A stretch of 64,000 nucleotides of DNA from an uncultured Lentisphaeria bacterium (lineage in GTDB: Bacteria; Verrucomicrobiota; Lentisphaeria; Victivallales; UBA1829). Below, piece by piece: positions 1 through 9,194 of the stretch. The stretch covers positions 8,483 through 72,482 of the forward strand of contig CAJKAR010000026.1 in NCBI GenBank assembly GCA_905197955.1. The letters are read 5' to 3'. The translations under genes and the position numbers were made by a program. Every line of letters starts with the position of its first letter. The stretch's first letter is position 1. The notes beneath the pieces are model-generated. The model had not been told where the DNA came from. It did no database searches and saw nothing but the letters and a program-made list of their open reading frames with translations.

Positions 1-1602
1 GCACGGGAATGGGTGTTCGAACTGAACAGCTGGATTGATCACATGCATAAAAAGGAAAATTTTGAGAAACATCCCGGCTGGCGCCCTCTGGAGACAGGCA
101 CTCGTCTGACTCTCTTCCCGAAAATGGCGGAATATTTTCAAGAGGCCGCCGCCTTTGATTCCTATGCAATGATCAATCTGTTGTGGACAATGGGAAAGCA
201 CGTAGTATCGGTTGAAAAACGGATGTCCGGCATGAACAATCACCGGATGCACGAATGGGATGGTCTGCTGACCTTTCTTCTCCAATATCCTGAATATCGG
301 GGAAATGCAGAACGGACTCGTGCCATTTATGACGATATTGTCAAATCCCAGCGGATTCTAATGCTGCCGGATGGTGTCATTAATGAGTTCATTCCCAGTT
401 ATCACAATGGCAATGTCGCACAGTTTCTTGCATTCCGAAAGCGGGCGGAACGGTATGGATTCCCCTACCATTTTCCGGAAGATTATGATCGTATTATTCA
501 AAATGGAGTTACAGCTGTAATGCTTTGGAGTCATCCGGATGGAAGTTGTCCGCAGTTCGGTGATGCCTGGCACAAAAATGCTGGTGTCGGTCAAAGTTTT
601 GTGCAAAAATTCCTACGGGAATATAATCGTCCTGATTGGGAATATTTCGTTTCGCGTGGAAGAAAAGGGAAAGCTCCGACAAAAACCGTCCACGTACTTG
701 AACCAAGCGGATATGCAACCATGCGCAGCAACTGGAATAGTAACGCTCTTTTTCTGGTGGCAAAAAATTCCGCACCGAAAAAGGCTTTCGCCCATAATCA
801 GTCTGATAATTTGAGTTTTGAGCTTTCTGCATTCGGTCAGGCTCTGATGGTTGATAGCGGCTGTTACAGCTACTTCGGCTCGCCGGAGTGGCGCGGCTGG
901 TTCCGTCAGCCCTTTGCTCATCAGCTTGTAACACTGGACAACAAGCCGATCCAATCGCGTGGCCGGCAACTCTGGCACGGAGAATTTCCATCTCTGAAAG
1001 TGATTTCCATGCAGAATGATCCTTACGATACCCTGACTCACAGACGTACATTTTTCCTGCTCGACAATCAGTATATTCTTATTCTCGACGAACTTTCCGG
1101 CAAGGGATCCGGTGAACTGCGCCAGCATTTCCAGTTCATGCCGGGAAAGGCCGTATTTGATTCCTTTAACCTTGTTGCCCGGACGCAGACTACCAAAGGA
1201 GCAAATCTGCTGGTCAAGACTCTGAAAAGTGTACCGGAAATGAGTCTCGTGCAGGAAGAAGGATGGATTTCCCAGGAGTATATGAAGAAGGAGCCTCGTC
1301 CGGCCTTTGCTTTTGTCCAGCAGAAAAAAGCGGGACAAGACGTGGTATTCCTGACACTGATCGCTCCGCTGCCGGAAAAGCGGCAGATTTGGAGCGCAGA
1401 GCTCTCCTTTGAGAAAGCTGGCAAAGCCGTAAGGGAGTTGACTGATACGATCCATTTGCGTCTCAACAATCTTGAGGATTATACGCTGACCTTCTCCCAT
1501 GAGAAAAAACGGGCGGCGCTGAATAAAAATTTCAAACCATTCAAAGAGAGTGACCAGCATCAGGCGTTCTATGTATTGGAGCGTCCCGATATATCCTGGT
1601 AA
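1..1602 (+). CDS. heparinase II/III-like polysaccharide lyase (5' partial)
   Basis: The frame is open to the first base of the window, so the GTG at 13 is probably not the true start and the N-terminus, with any signal peptide, lies outside. About 530 residues remain. The first ~220 fit the end of an alpha-helical toroid. From ~residue 245 a beta-sandwich carries the family signature 'H-N-Q-S-D-N-L-S-F-E-L-S-A-F-G', then 'VDSGCYSYFG' and 'PFAHQLVTLDNK', as in the C-terminal domain of alginate and heparin lyases (PL12/15/17/21 type). Expected role: beta-elimination on uronate-containing polysaccharide; the substrate cannot be read from sequence. It is first of three closely spaced genes (18 bp to the next), likely one transcript. 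Confidence 0.8.
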   Translation, partial: AREWVFELNSWIDHMHKKENFEKHPGWRPLETGTRLTLFPKMAEYFQEAAAFDSYAMINLLWTMGKHVVSVEKRMSGMNNHRMHEWDGLLTFLLQYPEYRGNAERTRAIYDDIVKSQRILMLPDGVINEFIPSYHNGNVAQFLAFRKRAERYGFPYHFPEDYDRIIQNGVTAVMLWSHPDGSCPQFGDAWHKNAGVGQSFVQKFLREYNRPDWEYFVSRGRKGKAPTKTVHVLEPSGYATMRSNWNSNALFLVAKNSAPKKAFAHNQSDNLSFELSAFGQALMVDSGCYSYFGSPEWRGWFRQPFAHQLVTLDNKPIQSRGRQLWHGEFPSLKVISMQNDPYDTLTHRRTFFLLDNQYILILDELSGKGSGELRQHFQFMPGKAVFDSFNLVARTQTTKGANLLVKTLKSVPEMSLVQEEGWISQEYMKKEPRPAFAFVQQKKAGQDVVFLTLIAPLPEKRQIWSAELSFEKAGKAVRELTDTIHLRLNNLEDYTLTFSHEKKRAALNKNFKPFKESDQHQAFYVLERPDISW

Positions 1603-1620
1603 CAAACAATATACCAAGAG

Positions 1621-2589
1621 GTGACAATGAAACCGAAAAGCATTATATTGAACAATCTTCCCGATCGGGTTGCGATGGTATATACCCCATCCAGTCTTGC
1701 CCGGATTGCGAAATTGACTGACCTGAATCCGACACCGGTCAGCGGAGAGGCGTTCCGTTCTATGGATGTTTCCGACGTGGAGTTTATTTTCACGACCTGG
1801 GGCATGGTGCCTCTGACAGATGAGGAGGTTCAGCGGATGCCGCGTCTTCGCGCCGTCTTCCATGCGGCTGGAGCCACGGATGGATTTGCTCGTCCATTTC
1901 TGCGAAATAATGTCGTTGTAGTCAGTGCCTGGCAGGCAAATGCAATTCCGGTTGCAGAATTTACATTCAGCCAGATTCTGCTGGGATTGAAAGGATTCTT
2001 TTACAATAATCGCATTCTGCGTGAAACTCGCAAGTTCTCTTTTGACGGAGCCGGTCCGGGGGCTTACGGGGAAGAAGTCGCGCTGCTCGGAGCTGGTGCG
2101 ATTTCCTCCCGGGTACAGCATTTTCTAGAGAATTGTGATGTAAAAGTAACCGTTATGCCCTCACATCCGGAGCGCAGGACTGTTTCGCTGGATGAACTCT
2201 TCCGCCGGGCATTTGTCATCAGCAATCACCTGCCGAATCGAGTGGACAATAAGAGAGTGATTACACAAGCTCACTTTGAGTCAATGCGACCGGGAGCGGT
2301 TTTCATCAATACTGGACGGGGGGCGCAGGTGGATGAAGAAGGCATGCTTGATGTCATGGGATCGCGTCCGGATCTGACTGCTATTATCGATGTGACAGAG
2401 CCTGAGCCGCCTTCTCCGGATTCACGGTTGTTCACACTCCCCAACGTCTATCTTTCCGGCCATATTGCAGGCTCCTGGAATGACGAAGTACACCGTATGG
2501 CGGATTTTGTCGTGGCCGAACTGGAGAGATTTCTGGCGGGAGAACCGTTGCTCTATCAGGTTCATGAATCAATGCTGATCTCAAGTTGA
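1621..2589 (+). CDS. D-2-hydroxyacid dehydrogenase family protein
   Basis: 322 residues, a normal length for NAD(P)-dependent D-isomer-specific 2-hydroxyacid dehydrogenases. The catalytic trio typical of the family is visible: Arg in 'NTGRGAQVDEEG', Glu in 'VTEPEPPSPDS' and His in 'SGHIAGS'. The Rossmann loop reads 'LLGAGAISSRV', so the last glycine of GxGxxG is replaced by serine, and no obvious acidic residue follows the second strand; cofactor preference is therefore uncertain. AGGTG precedes the ATG. It sits 18 bp after the lyase and 27 bp before a secreted protein, so it may act on a keto or hydroxy acid released from uronate breakdown. That pathway role is inference. Confidence 0.8.
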   Translation: MTMKPKSIILNNLPDRVAMVYTPSSLARIAKLTDLNPTPVSGEAFRSMDVSDVEFIFTTWGMVPLTDEEVQRMPRLRAVFHAAGATDGFARPFLRNNVVVVSAWQANAIPVAEFTFSQILLGLKGFFYNNRILRETRKFSFDGAGPGAYGEEVALLGAGAISSRVQHFLENCDVKVTVMPSHPERRTVSLDELFRRAFVISNHLPNRVDNKRVITQAHFESMRPGAVFINTGRGAQVDEEGMLDVMGSRPDLTAIIDVTEPEPPSPDSRLFTLPNVYLSGHIAGSWNDEVHRMADFVVAELERFLAGEPLLYQVHESMLISS

Positions 2590-2616
2590 GAATAAAAAAA
2601 CAGGAGTTGGAATAAT

Positions 2617-3468
2617 ATGAAAAAGCATTTTTTGTCGAGTCTTGCCATGCTGTTATCCGTCCTAACAATGTGCGAAGCAGCGGAGTTCCGGAATTTTGGT
2701 GATATGACGTTATCCGGCGAGGGTGAGAAAAAATTCCAGATGAAAGAGGGGAGGATTGTTGCATTAAAGGAAGGAAAGCGTTATAAGCTGAGCTTTGAAC
2801 TTATCAAAGCTCCGAAGGTCCGTAACGCACATATATCTGTTTACTGTTATCTCAGAGAGGCCGGGGATCCGTTAAAGAAGCCTAAGTTGTATTCGCTCGT
2901 CTCAAAAGTCGGTTCAGATATTCCTGCAGATGGAAAGACATATTTATGTGAAACTGTTTTTTCCGTTCCAGCGACTCCGGGAGTCGCGGAGCAGGTGCGG
3001 ATTGCGGCTTATAACTCCTACGCGCCGAAGGGGGCTGAAGTTGTGTTTCGAAATCTGAAAATCGAAGAACTCCCCGCCGATGTGGTCTGGATGGAAAATT
3101 TTGCCCCCAGGGAATTGTGGAACGCCATCGAAATTCCCGGCGGAGACGGAACAAAATTTCTCTATCGCAAGTTTCCTCTGGAAAATCTGAAGAAGGGAGC
3201 CACCTATCTGCTGAAGTTCGAATTGAGAAAAGACCAACCGTCCCGGCGAGCACATGTCAAAGTCTGGATTACCAACTCTGCAAACAAGATGGAGGCGCTG
3301 ACCGGAGAGCTCGGCGAGGAACTTCCATGTGACAACATCTTCCATCCAGTGGAAGCTCAATTCCAGGTTCCGCAGCAATTCAGGAATCTGCAACTCTATC
3401 TCTACAACATCCACTCGACCGGTACTCCGGTATTCCGAAACTTCCGAATCGAAGCAAAAACAAAATAA
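2617..3468 (+). CDS. secreted protein with two tandem carbohydrate-binding-like domains
   Basis: 283 residues with a signal peptide (MKKHFLSSLAMLLSVLTMCEA). The mature part is an internal duplication: 'LKEGKRYKLSFELIKAPKVRNAHISV' near residue 50 and 'LKKGATYLLKFELRKDQPSRRAHVKV' near 190 are related, and each half ends with 'VFRNLKIE' or 'VFRNFRIE'. This pattern resembles CBM4/9-type beta-sandwiches. No catalytic motif is seen. GGAG precedes the start. It is third in the lyase/dehydrogenase cluster, so a carbohydrate-binding role at the cell surface is plausible but unproven. Confidence 0.6.
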   Translation: MKKHFLSSLAMLLSVLTMCEAAEFRNFGDMTLSGEGEKKFQMKEGRIVALKEGKRYKLSFELIKAPKVRNAHISVYCYLREAGDPLKKPKLYSLVSKVGSDIPADGKTYLCETVFSVPATPGVAEQVRIAAYNSYAPKGAEVVFRNLKIEELPADVVWMENFAPRELWNAIEIPGGDGTKFLYRKFPLENLKKGATYLLKFELRKDQPSRRAHVKVWITNSANKMEALTGELGEELPCDNIFHPVEAQFQVPQQFRNLQLYLYNIHSTGTPVFRNFRIEAKTK

Positions 3469-3480
3469 AATTATAATTAC

Positions 3481-3644
3481 AGTGTATACGGAATTTTGGA
3501 CTAACCTTTCGGTTTCGTCAAAATTCCGTTTTTTATTTTCCCGCGGAAACAGGCTGTAAATTCCATCGCAGGACAGAATAGTCGGAGCATTTTTCAAAAC
3601 AGGCAGAAAATCAGTTTTTCTGCTCTCGTCCGAGAATTACTGGA
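3481..3644 (-). repeat. dispersed repeat copy A (IS3-type 3' flank)
   Basis: Non-coding tail next to the 3' end of the transposase remnant. It begins with TGTATAC and contains 'GTCAAAATTCCGTTTTTTAT' and 'TTTTTCAAAACAGGCAGAAA'. Two diverged copies occur near 10400-10560 and 12151-12290, in the same orientation. It is read as one end of an IS3-family element. No matching opposite end was found nearby. Confidence 0.65.
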
Positions 3645-4049
3645 TTATGAAACATTTGTAGCAGGCTTTTGTATCCCATTAAGCCCAAAACGGTCTTCAT
3701 AATCATCTGGGGACAGATTGTGCAGTTTGCGATGAGGACGCATGGAGTTGTAAAATTCAATGTAATTTGCCACCGCATTTTCTAACTCCTGCAGATCTTT
3801 ATAATACGAGTGAGAAATATCTTCCCTCTTCAATACAGAAAAGAATGCCTCTGCGATCGCATTGTCATGTGGCGTTGCCGGATTGGAAAAAGACTGATGC
3901 ACCCCGTGTTCCCGTAAACAATTACGAAATGCATAAGCCGTATAGTTTTTCCCTTGATCGCTATAAAATGTTATTCCAGAAGGATTCCCCTCTGGCGGCA
4001 AATGCCTCTTAAATGTTGCCAACATAGAAGGTAAAGGTAGCCTGAGCAA
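3645..4049 (-). pseudogene. IS3-family transposase OrfB, C-terminal remnant
   Basis: 134 residues of the rve/DDE integrase core. The second catalytic Asp lies in 'ITFYSDQGKNYTAYAF' and the Glu in 'AIAEAFFSVLKREDI'; the family tail 'YIEFYNSMRPHRKLHNLSP' follows. The first catalytic Asp and the whole N-terminal half are missing, and the only start is a weak TTG, so the gene is a 5'-truncated remnant. Upstream sequence (4050-4600) does not continue the transposase. A shorter, more decayed copy of the same C-terminus lies at about 10560-10690. Confidence 0.8.
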
Positions 4050-4153
4050 TCAGATAACCAGGATGTTCTATTTCAATCTCTACTGCGACTTGCTTTTCTT
4101 CTTTCGTTTTTCCAAATGGAAATGAGATCCTCGGATTTTGCCATTTCGGAAAT

Positions 4154-4393
4154 CTAACCAATGCCACCAAGAAAGAATCCAATAACAAAGTACAGACTAT
4201 ACTTTACCTTAAGTATGGATATAGGGATCTTGAGTATATGTGCCACAAGATTTTCAACCTGCCGAACAACAAGATCAAAATCATCATTTGCAGCGAGTTT
4301 TTGAGCAAAGTACAGAAGAGGCAGAATTATCCGCGAGATCCTTTCAAATTCATGCAGAGTTTCTCCCCGATGAACATGATTTGGGATGTTCCC
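4154..4393 (-). pseudogene. unidentified coding remnant
   Basis: A frame on the minus strand with no ATG reads like protein, for example 'GETLHEFERISRIILPLLYF' followed by 'LVVRQVENLVAHILKIP', and ends in TAG at 4154-4156. It is bounded upstream by an in-frame stop. The amphipathic composition suggests a real but broken gene. I do not recognise the family. The rest of 4050-4603 shows only short disrupted frames. Confidence 0.25.
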
Positions 4394-4603
4394 CTATCAA
4401 AATGTACGCCATTCCCCGAATGTTATTCTTCAGATCTTTTAATATAAAGTTGTCTGCCAAGGGAAGATGCGTATCATCCTGAACCACCCGGCTAACAGAG
4501 GAAGCCCCCCCTCTATCAGTTAACATGTTCACCGGGGAACGTCAATACCGATCACGGATTAGACGGTTTGAGCAAACGTTCCTGCACCAACTCTTCTGCA
4601 AGA

Positions 4604-7600
4604 TCACTTGATAACCGCTATCCCGAATGCAGATGCATTCCGAGAATTTTCCGCAGTTCCGAACAGCATGATCTGCGATTTTCGTTTTGCCTTATCTGGC
4701 CAGGGAGCATCAATTCCAAGATCGAAACCGAAAGCTGTTCCCGGTACAGGCGTTAGTCCAGTAAACTTCCACGGTAGAAAAAGAACTGTGGAATATTCTT
4801 TACCCAACGGCGTACTGCTGCAGACGATTCCCGTAGATGCCATTTTTCCCTTCGGAATCTGTGGAGACCAGACAATCGGTTTAATTCCCGGCTGAATCAG
4901 AAATTGAAATACTTGCTTCCCGTAGAGAGGGCGTCCAAATCCCGCATCCGCTTTACGGAAGTCGAAGAAGAGTTCCAGAACGGACCCTTGAACACCGGGA
5001 AAATCCGGATCCGGCTTTGCAACGGCATCACAGACTTTTACAGCAATAAAGATCCCCTTTCCATTATATCCGACACGAACTTCTCCAGAAAGTTCCGCCG
5101 GCCCCCCCCAGAACATCGGATCCTGCAAAGATACAAGTTTTGGCGGTGCACCGATCACGACCTGTTCCGCCCGGTCAAGCGGCAACCCTTTCAGTGACCG
5201 AAACTGATCCCATTCCGCAGAAAGATTATCCGGCAAACGTTCCACCTCCATACGCGGACGTTCCTTCAAAGAAACAGGGAAAACATAGGACACACTCCTG
5301 GAACGGATCTGGAAATTAACGGTAAAATTCTCTTTCCCGGGACGGGAAGGAACCAGAAATTCCGCATTGGAACGTCCTTTTGACGGAATTTCCAGCGTAA
5401 CGGTCTCAGGACGAACTCCCTTCTCTCCGGAAATCGTATAGACAGCACTCTGTTCCGATGGATTCTGGAGAGTCAGCGACACCCTGTGCATTCCATTCGC
5501 GCCAGGACCGGAAAGGATCTTTTCCACCGGAGGAGGCGGAAAGGCAATGGACCCGTTCTTCCCAACATGAAGATAGACCGGTTCCTCATTCAAAACCAAC
5601 TTATGGACATACTTTCCATTTTCATTCCGAACGGATGAGCGGCTCCATGTAACATGACCGGTCTGATCGACGATTTCAAGCGTTGCCTGATTCGATTCCG
5701 CCAGATGGAAAGGCATCGGAAGCAGCGGCCAGACCACCGCAACTTTTCCGCCGTTCCTCTTTGGAAATACTGCTCCCCGCATGGTGAGAAGTTCCACCGG
5801 CTGAATTCCATGCAGAAGAGCGCTTTCCAGCTGCGTACTCAAAACCGCAAGAGCAAGCGTATACTGACTCGGGGTCCGGACGCCTTCCGGTGTGATGGAA
5901 ATTACTGAAAAATCAGTTCCGCTGACCTTCCAGTTCTGTTTTTCGGAAGGCCACAGGGGCGACCACCCGAAGAAGACAAATGCCTCAGCTCCTTCCCGGA
6001 AATTCAGAACCGCATTGCGGATCATTCCGGTTCCCGCGGAACGTTCATCGTAAACGCGTCCCGGCCATGCAGTCCTGGAGACAAAACCGAGCGCCCGTTC
6101 CGCAACCTGCTTTTCCACATACTCCTTCGGAAGCATTTCATCAACCTTCTCACGCAGGACACACATATGACCCGTTTCGGAGTTGAAGTACCGGTTCTTT
6201 CCCCGCGCAGCGGATTTCGTTATCCGGAGCTTGGAAAGAAGAGCTTCGTCCGGATCCGGATTGGCATAGGTGTGCCAGGAAACTCCATCCATACCGTCGC
6301 TTCCTCCGGCGGCAAAGACTTTCGGAACCCAGTTTTCAAAATCGGATGTCCCGCTGATTCCGAAGACGACATTCTCAGGATCGGCCTTCTTCAGTTCCGA
6401 ACGGACCATTCTGGAAAGCTGCACATAATCTGCCGGACGGGAACTGTACCATGTGTTGCCGGCATTCGGTTCATTCTCAATTTCCCACAGGCGGACCTTG
6501 CCGCGGTAACGCATGGCCGCCGCACGGACAAATTTCGCCGCAAGATCCAGTTTCGGCATTCCTCCGGAAAAGCCCCAGGAATGTTTGGTCAGACGACTGT
6601 CGCCTTTCGCCCGCATCCAGTCCGTCAAGGGATCGCACTGAATACAGACAAACATTTTATGTCCCGAAAGCATCTCCCATTCCAGATTCGGATTCCAGTA
6701 CCATTCCTCCGGCGGAACAGAAGCGTCCAGCCCGAATACGGTTCCATTGCCTCGATCCTTAACCCACGCAGGGCCCTGAACATAGCCCCAGCGCAGATAC
6801 TTGTGGGAAATATCAATCGGCAGGGCGTCCGGCCAGAATCCAAAATCAGCGCCGTTGACGTCGTGCAGTCCGAACTTTTCATCCCCCTTCCCCTCGTTTC
6901 TGCGCGGAGTGTAGAGAAAATGACGATCTTCTCCGGCATGCCCTTGCACTTTCATCGTGAGGTGGTAGACATCGGAGGCCAGTTTTTCCGGAAAACGGAC
7001 TGGAACAAGGGATGAGCTTCCCCCATCCGCAGAGAGGTCCTGAGACCATTTCCACTTTTTTCCCCCTATCTCATTTTTAAGAGAAAATTCCACTCGGGTT
7101 TCCACCTTATCCCTGCCCGAATTGTAAAGTCCGATCATAGGGTAATCGCGATTGCCGGGACGATCGGAAATCACATAGCTGTCAAATCCGAACAATCGAA
7201 CGAAATGTTGATTCGAATGTCTGCGGAGCGTCACTTCCGCCCGGTAATCCTTTTCCCAGTCCACCTTCACGGTTCCCGCCGGATTCTCAAGAATGAGTTC
7301 ATCAATCCCTGAAGTATAAAGTTTCATCCGTTCCGGTTTGAACGTTTCCGGCAGAGCGATTTCCGCCTGTTTTCCATCCAATACGACAACAGCCTTTCCG
7401 TTCCCCCATTCCAGACGCACACTCTTCCATACGCCGGGAGGCAGCGGCGGCAGGGGCGCGCTTTTCACGCTGTTCCGTTTCGGCGCATTGTATTGGAGAT
7501 AGAGTTTGCGCCCCGCAAACGCCGGCTCGCTGAAAAATGAAAAAGCTTCTCCGTTTTTCCCTGTCAGAGAAAAAAACGTCTTGGATTCACGCCGCCGGTT

Positions 7601-7834
7601 TTCTCGAATCTGAAAAATCGCAGAACCGGTACTTTCCTGGTTCATAGGAGAAACAACCGGATACTCAAAGCAGAGAGAGTCAAACGGAAGCGCCTTGCCT
7701 TTTGCGCCGTTCGCCGCAGGAGGGATCATCGGAATCCGCGGATTCCGTACATTTTCCGGATAAATTGCGAGATCGGCATTCAAAGCTCCACCTAGAAAGA
7801 GAAGAGCCGTTCCCATCAGAATGAATTGTTTCAT
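4604..7834 (-). CDS. secreted GH39-like (clan GH-A) glycosidase with C-terminal CBM9-like domain
   Basis: 1076 residues with signal peptide MKQFILMGTALLFLGGALNA. The N-terminal ~300 residues are beta-rich and look non-catalytic. The (beta/alpha)8 region at roughly 330-650 carries 'LWEIENEPNAG' (acid/base Glu ~454) and 'YFNSETGHM' (nucleophile Glu ~553), the clan GH-A pair most like GH39 beta-xylosidases. The last ~180 residues, from 'VSLQDPMFWGG', resemble a CBM9/DOMON sandwich. It is the last gene of an operon with a GntR regulator (10315), a pseudopilin (9194) and a CBM96-like protein, 23 bp after the latter. Substrate cannot be read from sequence. Confidence 0.75.
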   Translation of the reverse strand: MKQFILMGTALLFLGGALNADLAIYPENVRNPRIPMIPPAANGAKGKALPFDSLCFEYPVVSPMNQESTGSAIFQIRENRRRESKTFFSLTGKNGEAFSFFSEPAFAGRKLYLQYNAPKRNSVKSAPLPPLPPGVWKSVRLEWGNGKAVVVLDGKQAEIALPETFKPERMKLYTSGIDELILENPAGTVKVDWEKDYRAEVTLRRHSNQHFVRLFGFDSYVISDRPGNRDYPMIGLYNSGRDKVETRVEFSLKNEIGGKKWKWSQDLSADGGSSSLVPVRFPEKLASDVYHLTMKVQGHAGEDRHFLYTPRRNEGKGDEKFGLHDVNGADFGFWPDALPIDISHKYLRWGYVQGPAWVKDRGNGTVFGLDASVPPEEWYWNPNLEWEMLSGHKMFVCIQCDPLTDWMRAKGDSRLTKHSWGFSGGMPKLDLAAKFVRAAAMRYRGKVRLWEIENEPNAGNTWYSSRPADYVQLSRMVRSELKKADPENVVFGISGTSDFENWVPKVFAAGGSDGMDGVSWHTYANPDPDEALLSKLRITKSAARGKNRYFNSETGHMCVLREKVDEMLPKEYVEKQVAERALGFVSRTAWPGRVYDERSAGTGMIRNAVLNFREGAEAFVFFGWSPLWPSEKQNWKVSGTDFSVISITPEGVRTPSQYTLALAVLSTQLESALLHGIQPVELLTMRGAVFPKRNGGKVAVVWPLLPMPFHLAESNQATLEIVDQTGHVTWSRSSVRNENGKYVHKLVLNEEPVYLHVGKNGSIAFPPPPVEKILSGPGANGMHRVSLTLQNPSEQSAVYTISGEKGVRPETVTLEIPSKGRSNAEFLVPSRPGKENFTVNFQIRSRSVSYVFPVSLKERPRMEVERLPDNLSAEWDQFRSLKGLPLDRAEQVVIGAPPKLVSLQDPMFWGGPAELSGEVRVGYNGKGIFIAVKVCDAVAKPDPDFPGVQGSVLELFFDFRKADAGFGRPLYGKQVFQFLIQPGIKPIVWSPQIPKGKMASTGIVCSSTPLGKEYSTVLFLPWKFTGLTPVPGTAFGFDLGIDAPWPDKAKRKSQIMLFGTAENSRNASAFGIAVIK

Positions 7835-7857
7835 GATTACGATCGTCCTTTCCAGTT

Positions 7858-8472
7858 TTACTGCATATCAAGAATCAGGGTTGGGGCATATCCGGCATAT
7901 TTTTCTGCGAACTCGGAGGTTCTCCAGATAATCGCACCCTGATCGTCCGTTTTCGACGGAGAGGATATCCGGAAACCGATAAAATCCGTTTTCCGCCCCT
8001 GTATTTTTTTCAGAGCCTCGGTAACGTCAAATTCAATTTTTTTGTCTGCCGGCAAAGAGTCTCCCTGATAAAGAATGCCAAGCGATGTTCCTGTGAAATC
8101 AGAAGTCTCGACTGCGCCGTTTGCTTGAGGCGCCGTATAGAAAAAGACTTCGAGTTTTGGAATCTTCTGATGTGCCGTTCCGTTGAAAAACAGACGAAGA
8201 ACCGCCTTGCCAACCTTTTTCTTCCCGAATTCTTCCGGAAGCGGAAACTCAAAAATAGCATGATAATTTGTCTTCCATGCCCAGCCGGAATTCGCCACCA
8301 TAGCAATATTGGCTTTTTTTGTTTCAATCACGGTGGATGACACGGTATCAATCAGCCCGTCCTTGTTGCGATCATAGATGACACCGTCTCCGGCAGGCGC
8401 GGTATTCAGAACAACTTTGTCTGCAAACAGGCAGAACGGCACGAGAAGAAGGCAGATACATGAACTTTTCAT
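7858..8472 (-). CDS. secreted CBM96/DNRLRE-like protein
   Basis: 204 residues starting at the ATG at 8472. That ATG overlaps the TGA of the upstream pseudopilin (ATGA) and has GGAG six bases before it, so it is preferred over the upstream ATG at 8484. Signal peptide: MKSSCICLLLVPFCLFA. The mature chain has the order of DNRLRE/CBM96-like sandwiches: 'AIFEFPLPEEFGKKKVGKAV' then 'LRLFF', 'IEFDVTEALKKIQG', 'GFRISSPSKT', and a closing 'YAPTLILDMQ'. Such domains bind polysaccharide in other secreted enzymes; here it stands alone, between a pseudopilin and a GH39-like enzyme. Role as an accessory binding protein is inferred. Confidence 0.65.
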   Translation of the reverse strand: MKSSCICLLLVPFCLFADKVVLNTAPAGDGVIYDRNKDGLIDTVSSTVIETKKANIAMVANSGWAWKTNYHAIFEFPLPEEFGKKKVGKAVLRLFFNGTAHQKIPKLEVFFYTAPQANGAVETSDFTGTSLGILYQGDSLPADKKIEFDVTEALKKIQGRKTDFIGFRISSPSKTDDQGAIIWRTSEFAEKYAGYAPTLILDMQ

Positions 8473-9194
8473 CGGAAACTCCATAATTTATAGGGTGAAG
8501 TAGTGCAGATAAAATCGTAAAGTGAACTGGAAACATGTCCGTCGAACCAGAGAACGTTAGTCCGGGTCCCCGTGTGCCTGGGAATCGGATTGATGTTCCG
8601 CCAGCCGGTATTTCCATAGACAACGACGCTGTTGTAATAGTTTGAGGTGGAAAGATAGGATTTTCTGTCGGCAGACCCGCTGTCAGCCCCCTGAACAAGC
8701 GTACTTGGCGATTTCTTGATCTCCGACGTTTTAAGATTGTATTCGCCACCATCCCAGTTGAGAGGATCATTGTAATAGTTCATTCCATAGGTCGAAACAA
8801 TGTCCGTATTGGCGCCTTCCACTGCGGCAAAACTGCCTTCCGCAGACGGACACCAGCCGATACTGGACTTGCCTAGTTTGAAAATTCTTCTTACATCATC
8901 GATACTCCTGGCACCACCGTAGAGATGGTGCAGGCGGACAACAAACGAAGTAAAGCGCAAATCGACTCCCCCCGGAATGAATACGGTCTCCCTCGGCTTG
9001 ATGTAGTAGTCATTGAAATCGCCAACATAGAGCAGAGAATAACTGCCGGCCTGCTTCAGGTTACCGGTACAGCTGATTCCTGCAGCCTTCTCCTTTGCAC
9101 TGTTCAACGCCGGGAGCAGTAAAGCGGCCAGAATTGCAATTATAGCTATCACAACCAGCAGCTCTACTAATGTGAAAAAAACCATTTTTCTCAT
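8469..9194 (-). CDS. type II secretion-like pseudopilin (prepilin N-terminal, H-Xn-DG)
   Basis: 241 residues. The N-terminus 'MRKMVFFTLVELLVVIAII' is a prepilin peptidase site with the +5 Glu, followed by the hydrophobic helix and 'LLPALNSAKEKA'. The C-terminus has 'RHTGTRTNVLWFDGHV', a processing-associated H-Xn-DG motif. GGAGG lies six bases before the ATG. Its start overlaps the stop of the GntR gene by ATGA, and its stop overlaps the next ATG in the same way, so translation of the three is probably coupled. It likely sits in the inner membrane or periplasm as part of a secretion or surface fibre. Confidence 0.85.
   Translation of the reverse strand: MRKMVFFTLVELLVVIAIIAILAALLLPALNSAKEKAAGISCTGNLKQAGSYSLLYVGDFNDYYIKPRETVFIPGGVDLRFTSFVVRLHHLYGGARSIDDVRRIFKLGKSSIGWCPSAEGSFAAVEGANTDIVSTYGMNYYNDPLNWDGGEYNLKTSEIKKSPSTLVQGADSGSADRKSYLSTSNYYNSVVVYGNTGWRNINPIPRHTGTRTNVLWFDGHVSSSLYDFICTTSPYKLWSFR

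Noticed and set aside
613..2121. Minus-strand ORF of 502 residues
   Set aside because: Runs across the lyase and dehydrogenase genes in antisense; no motif, and it spans their intergenic gap.
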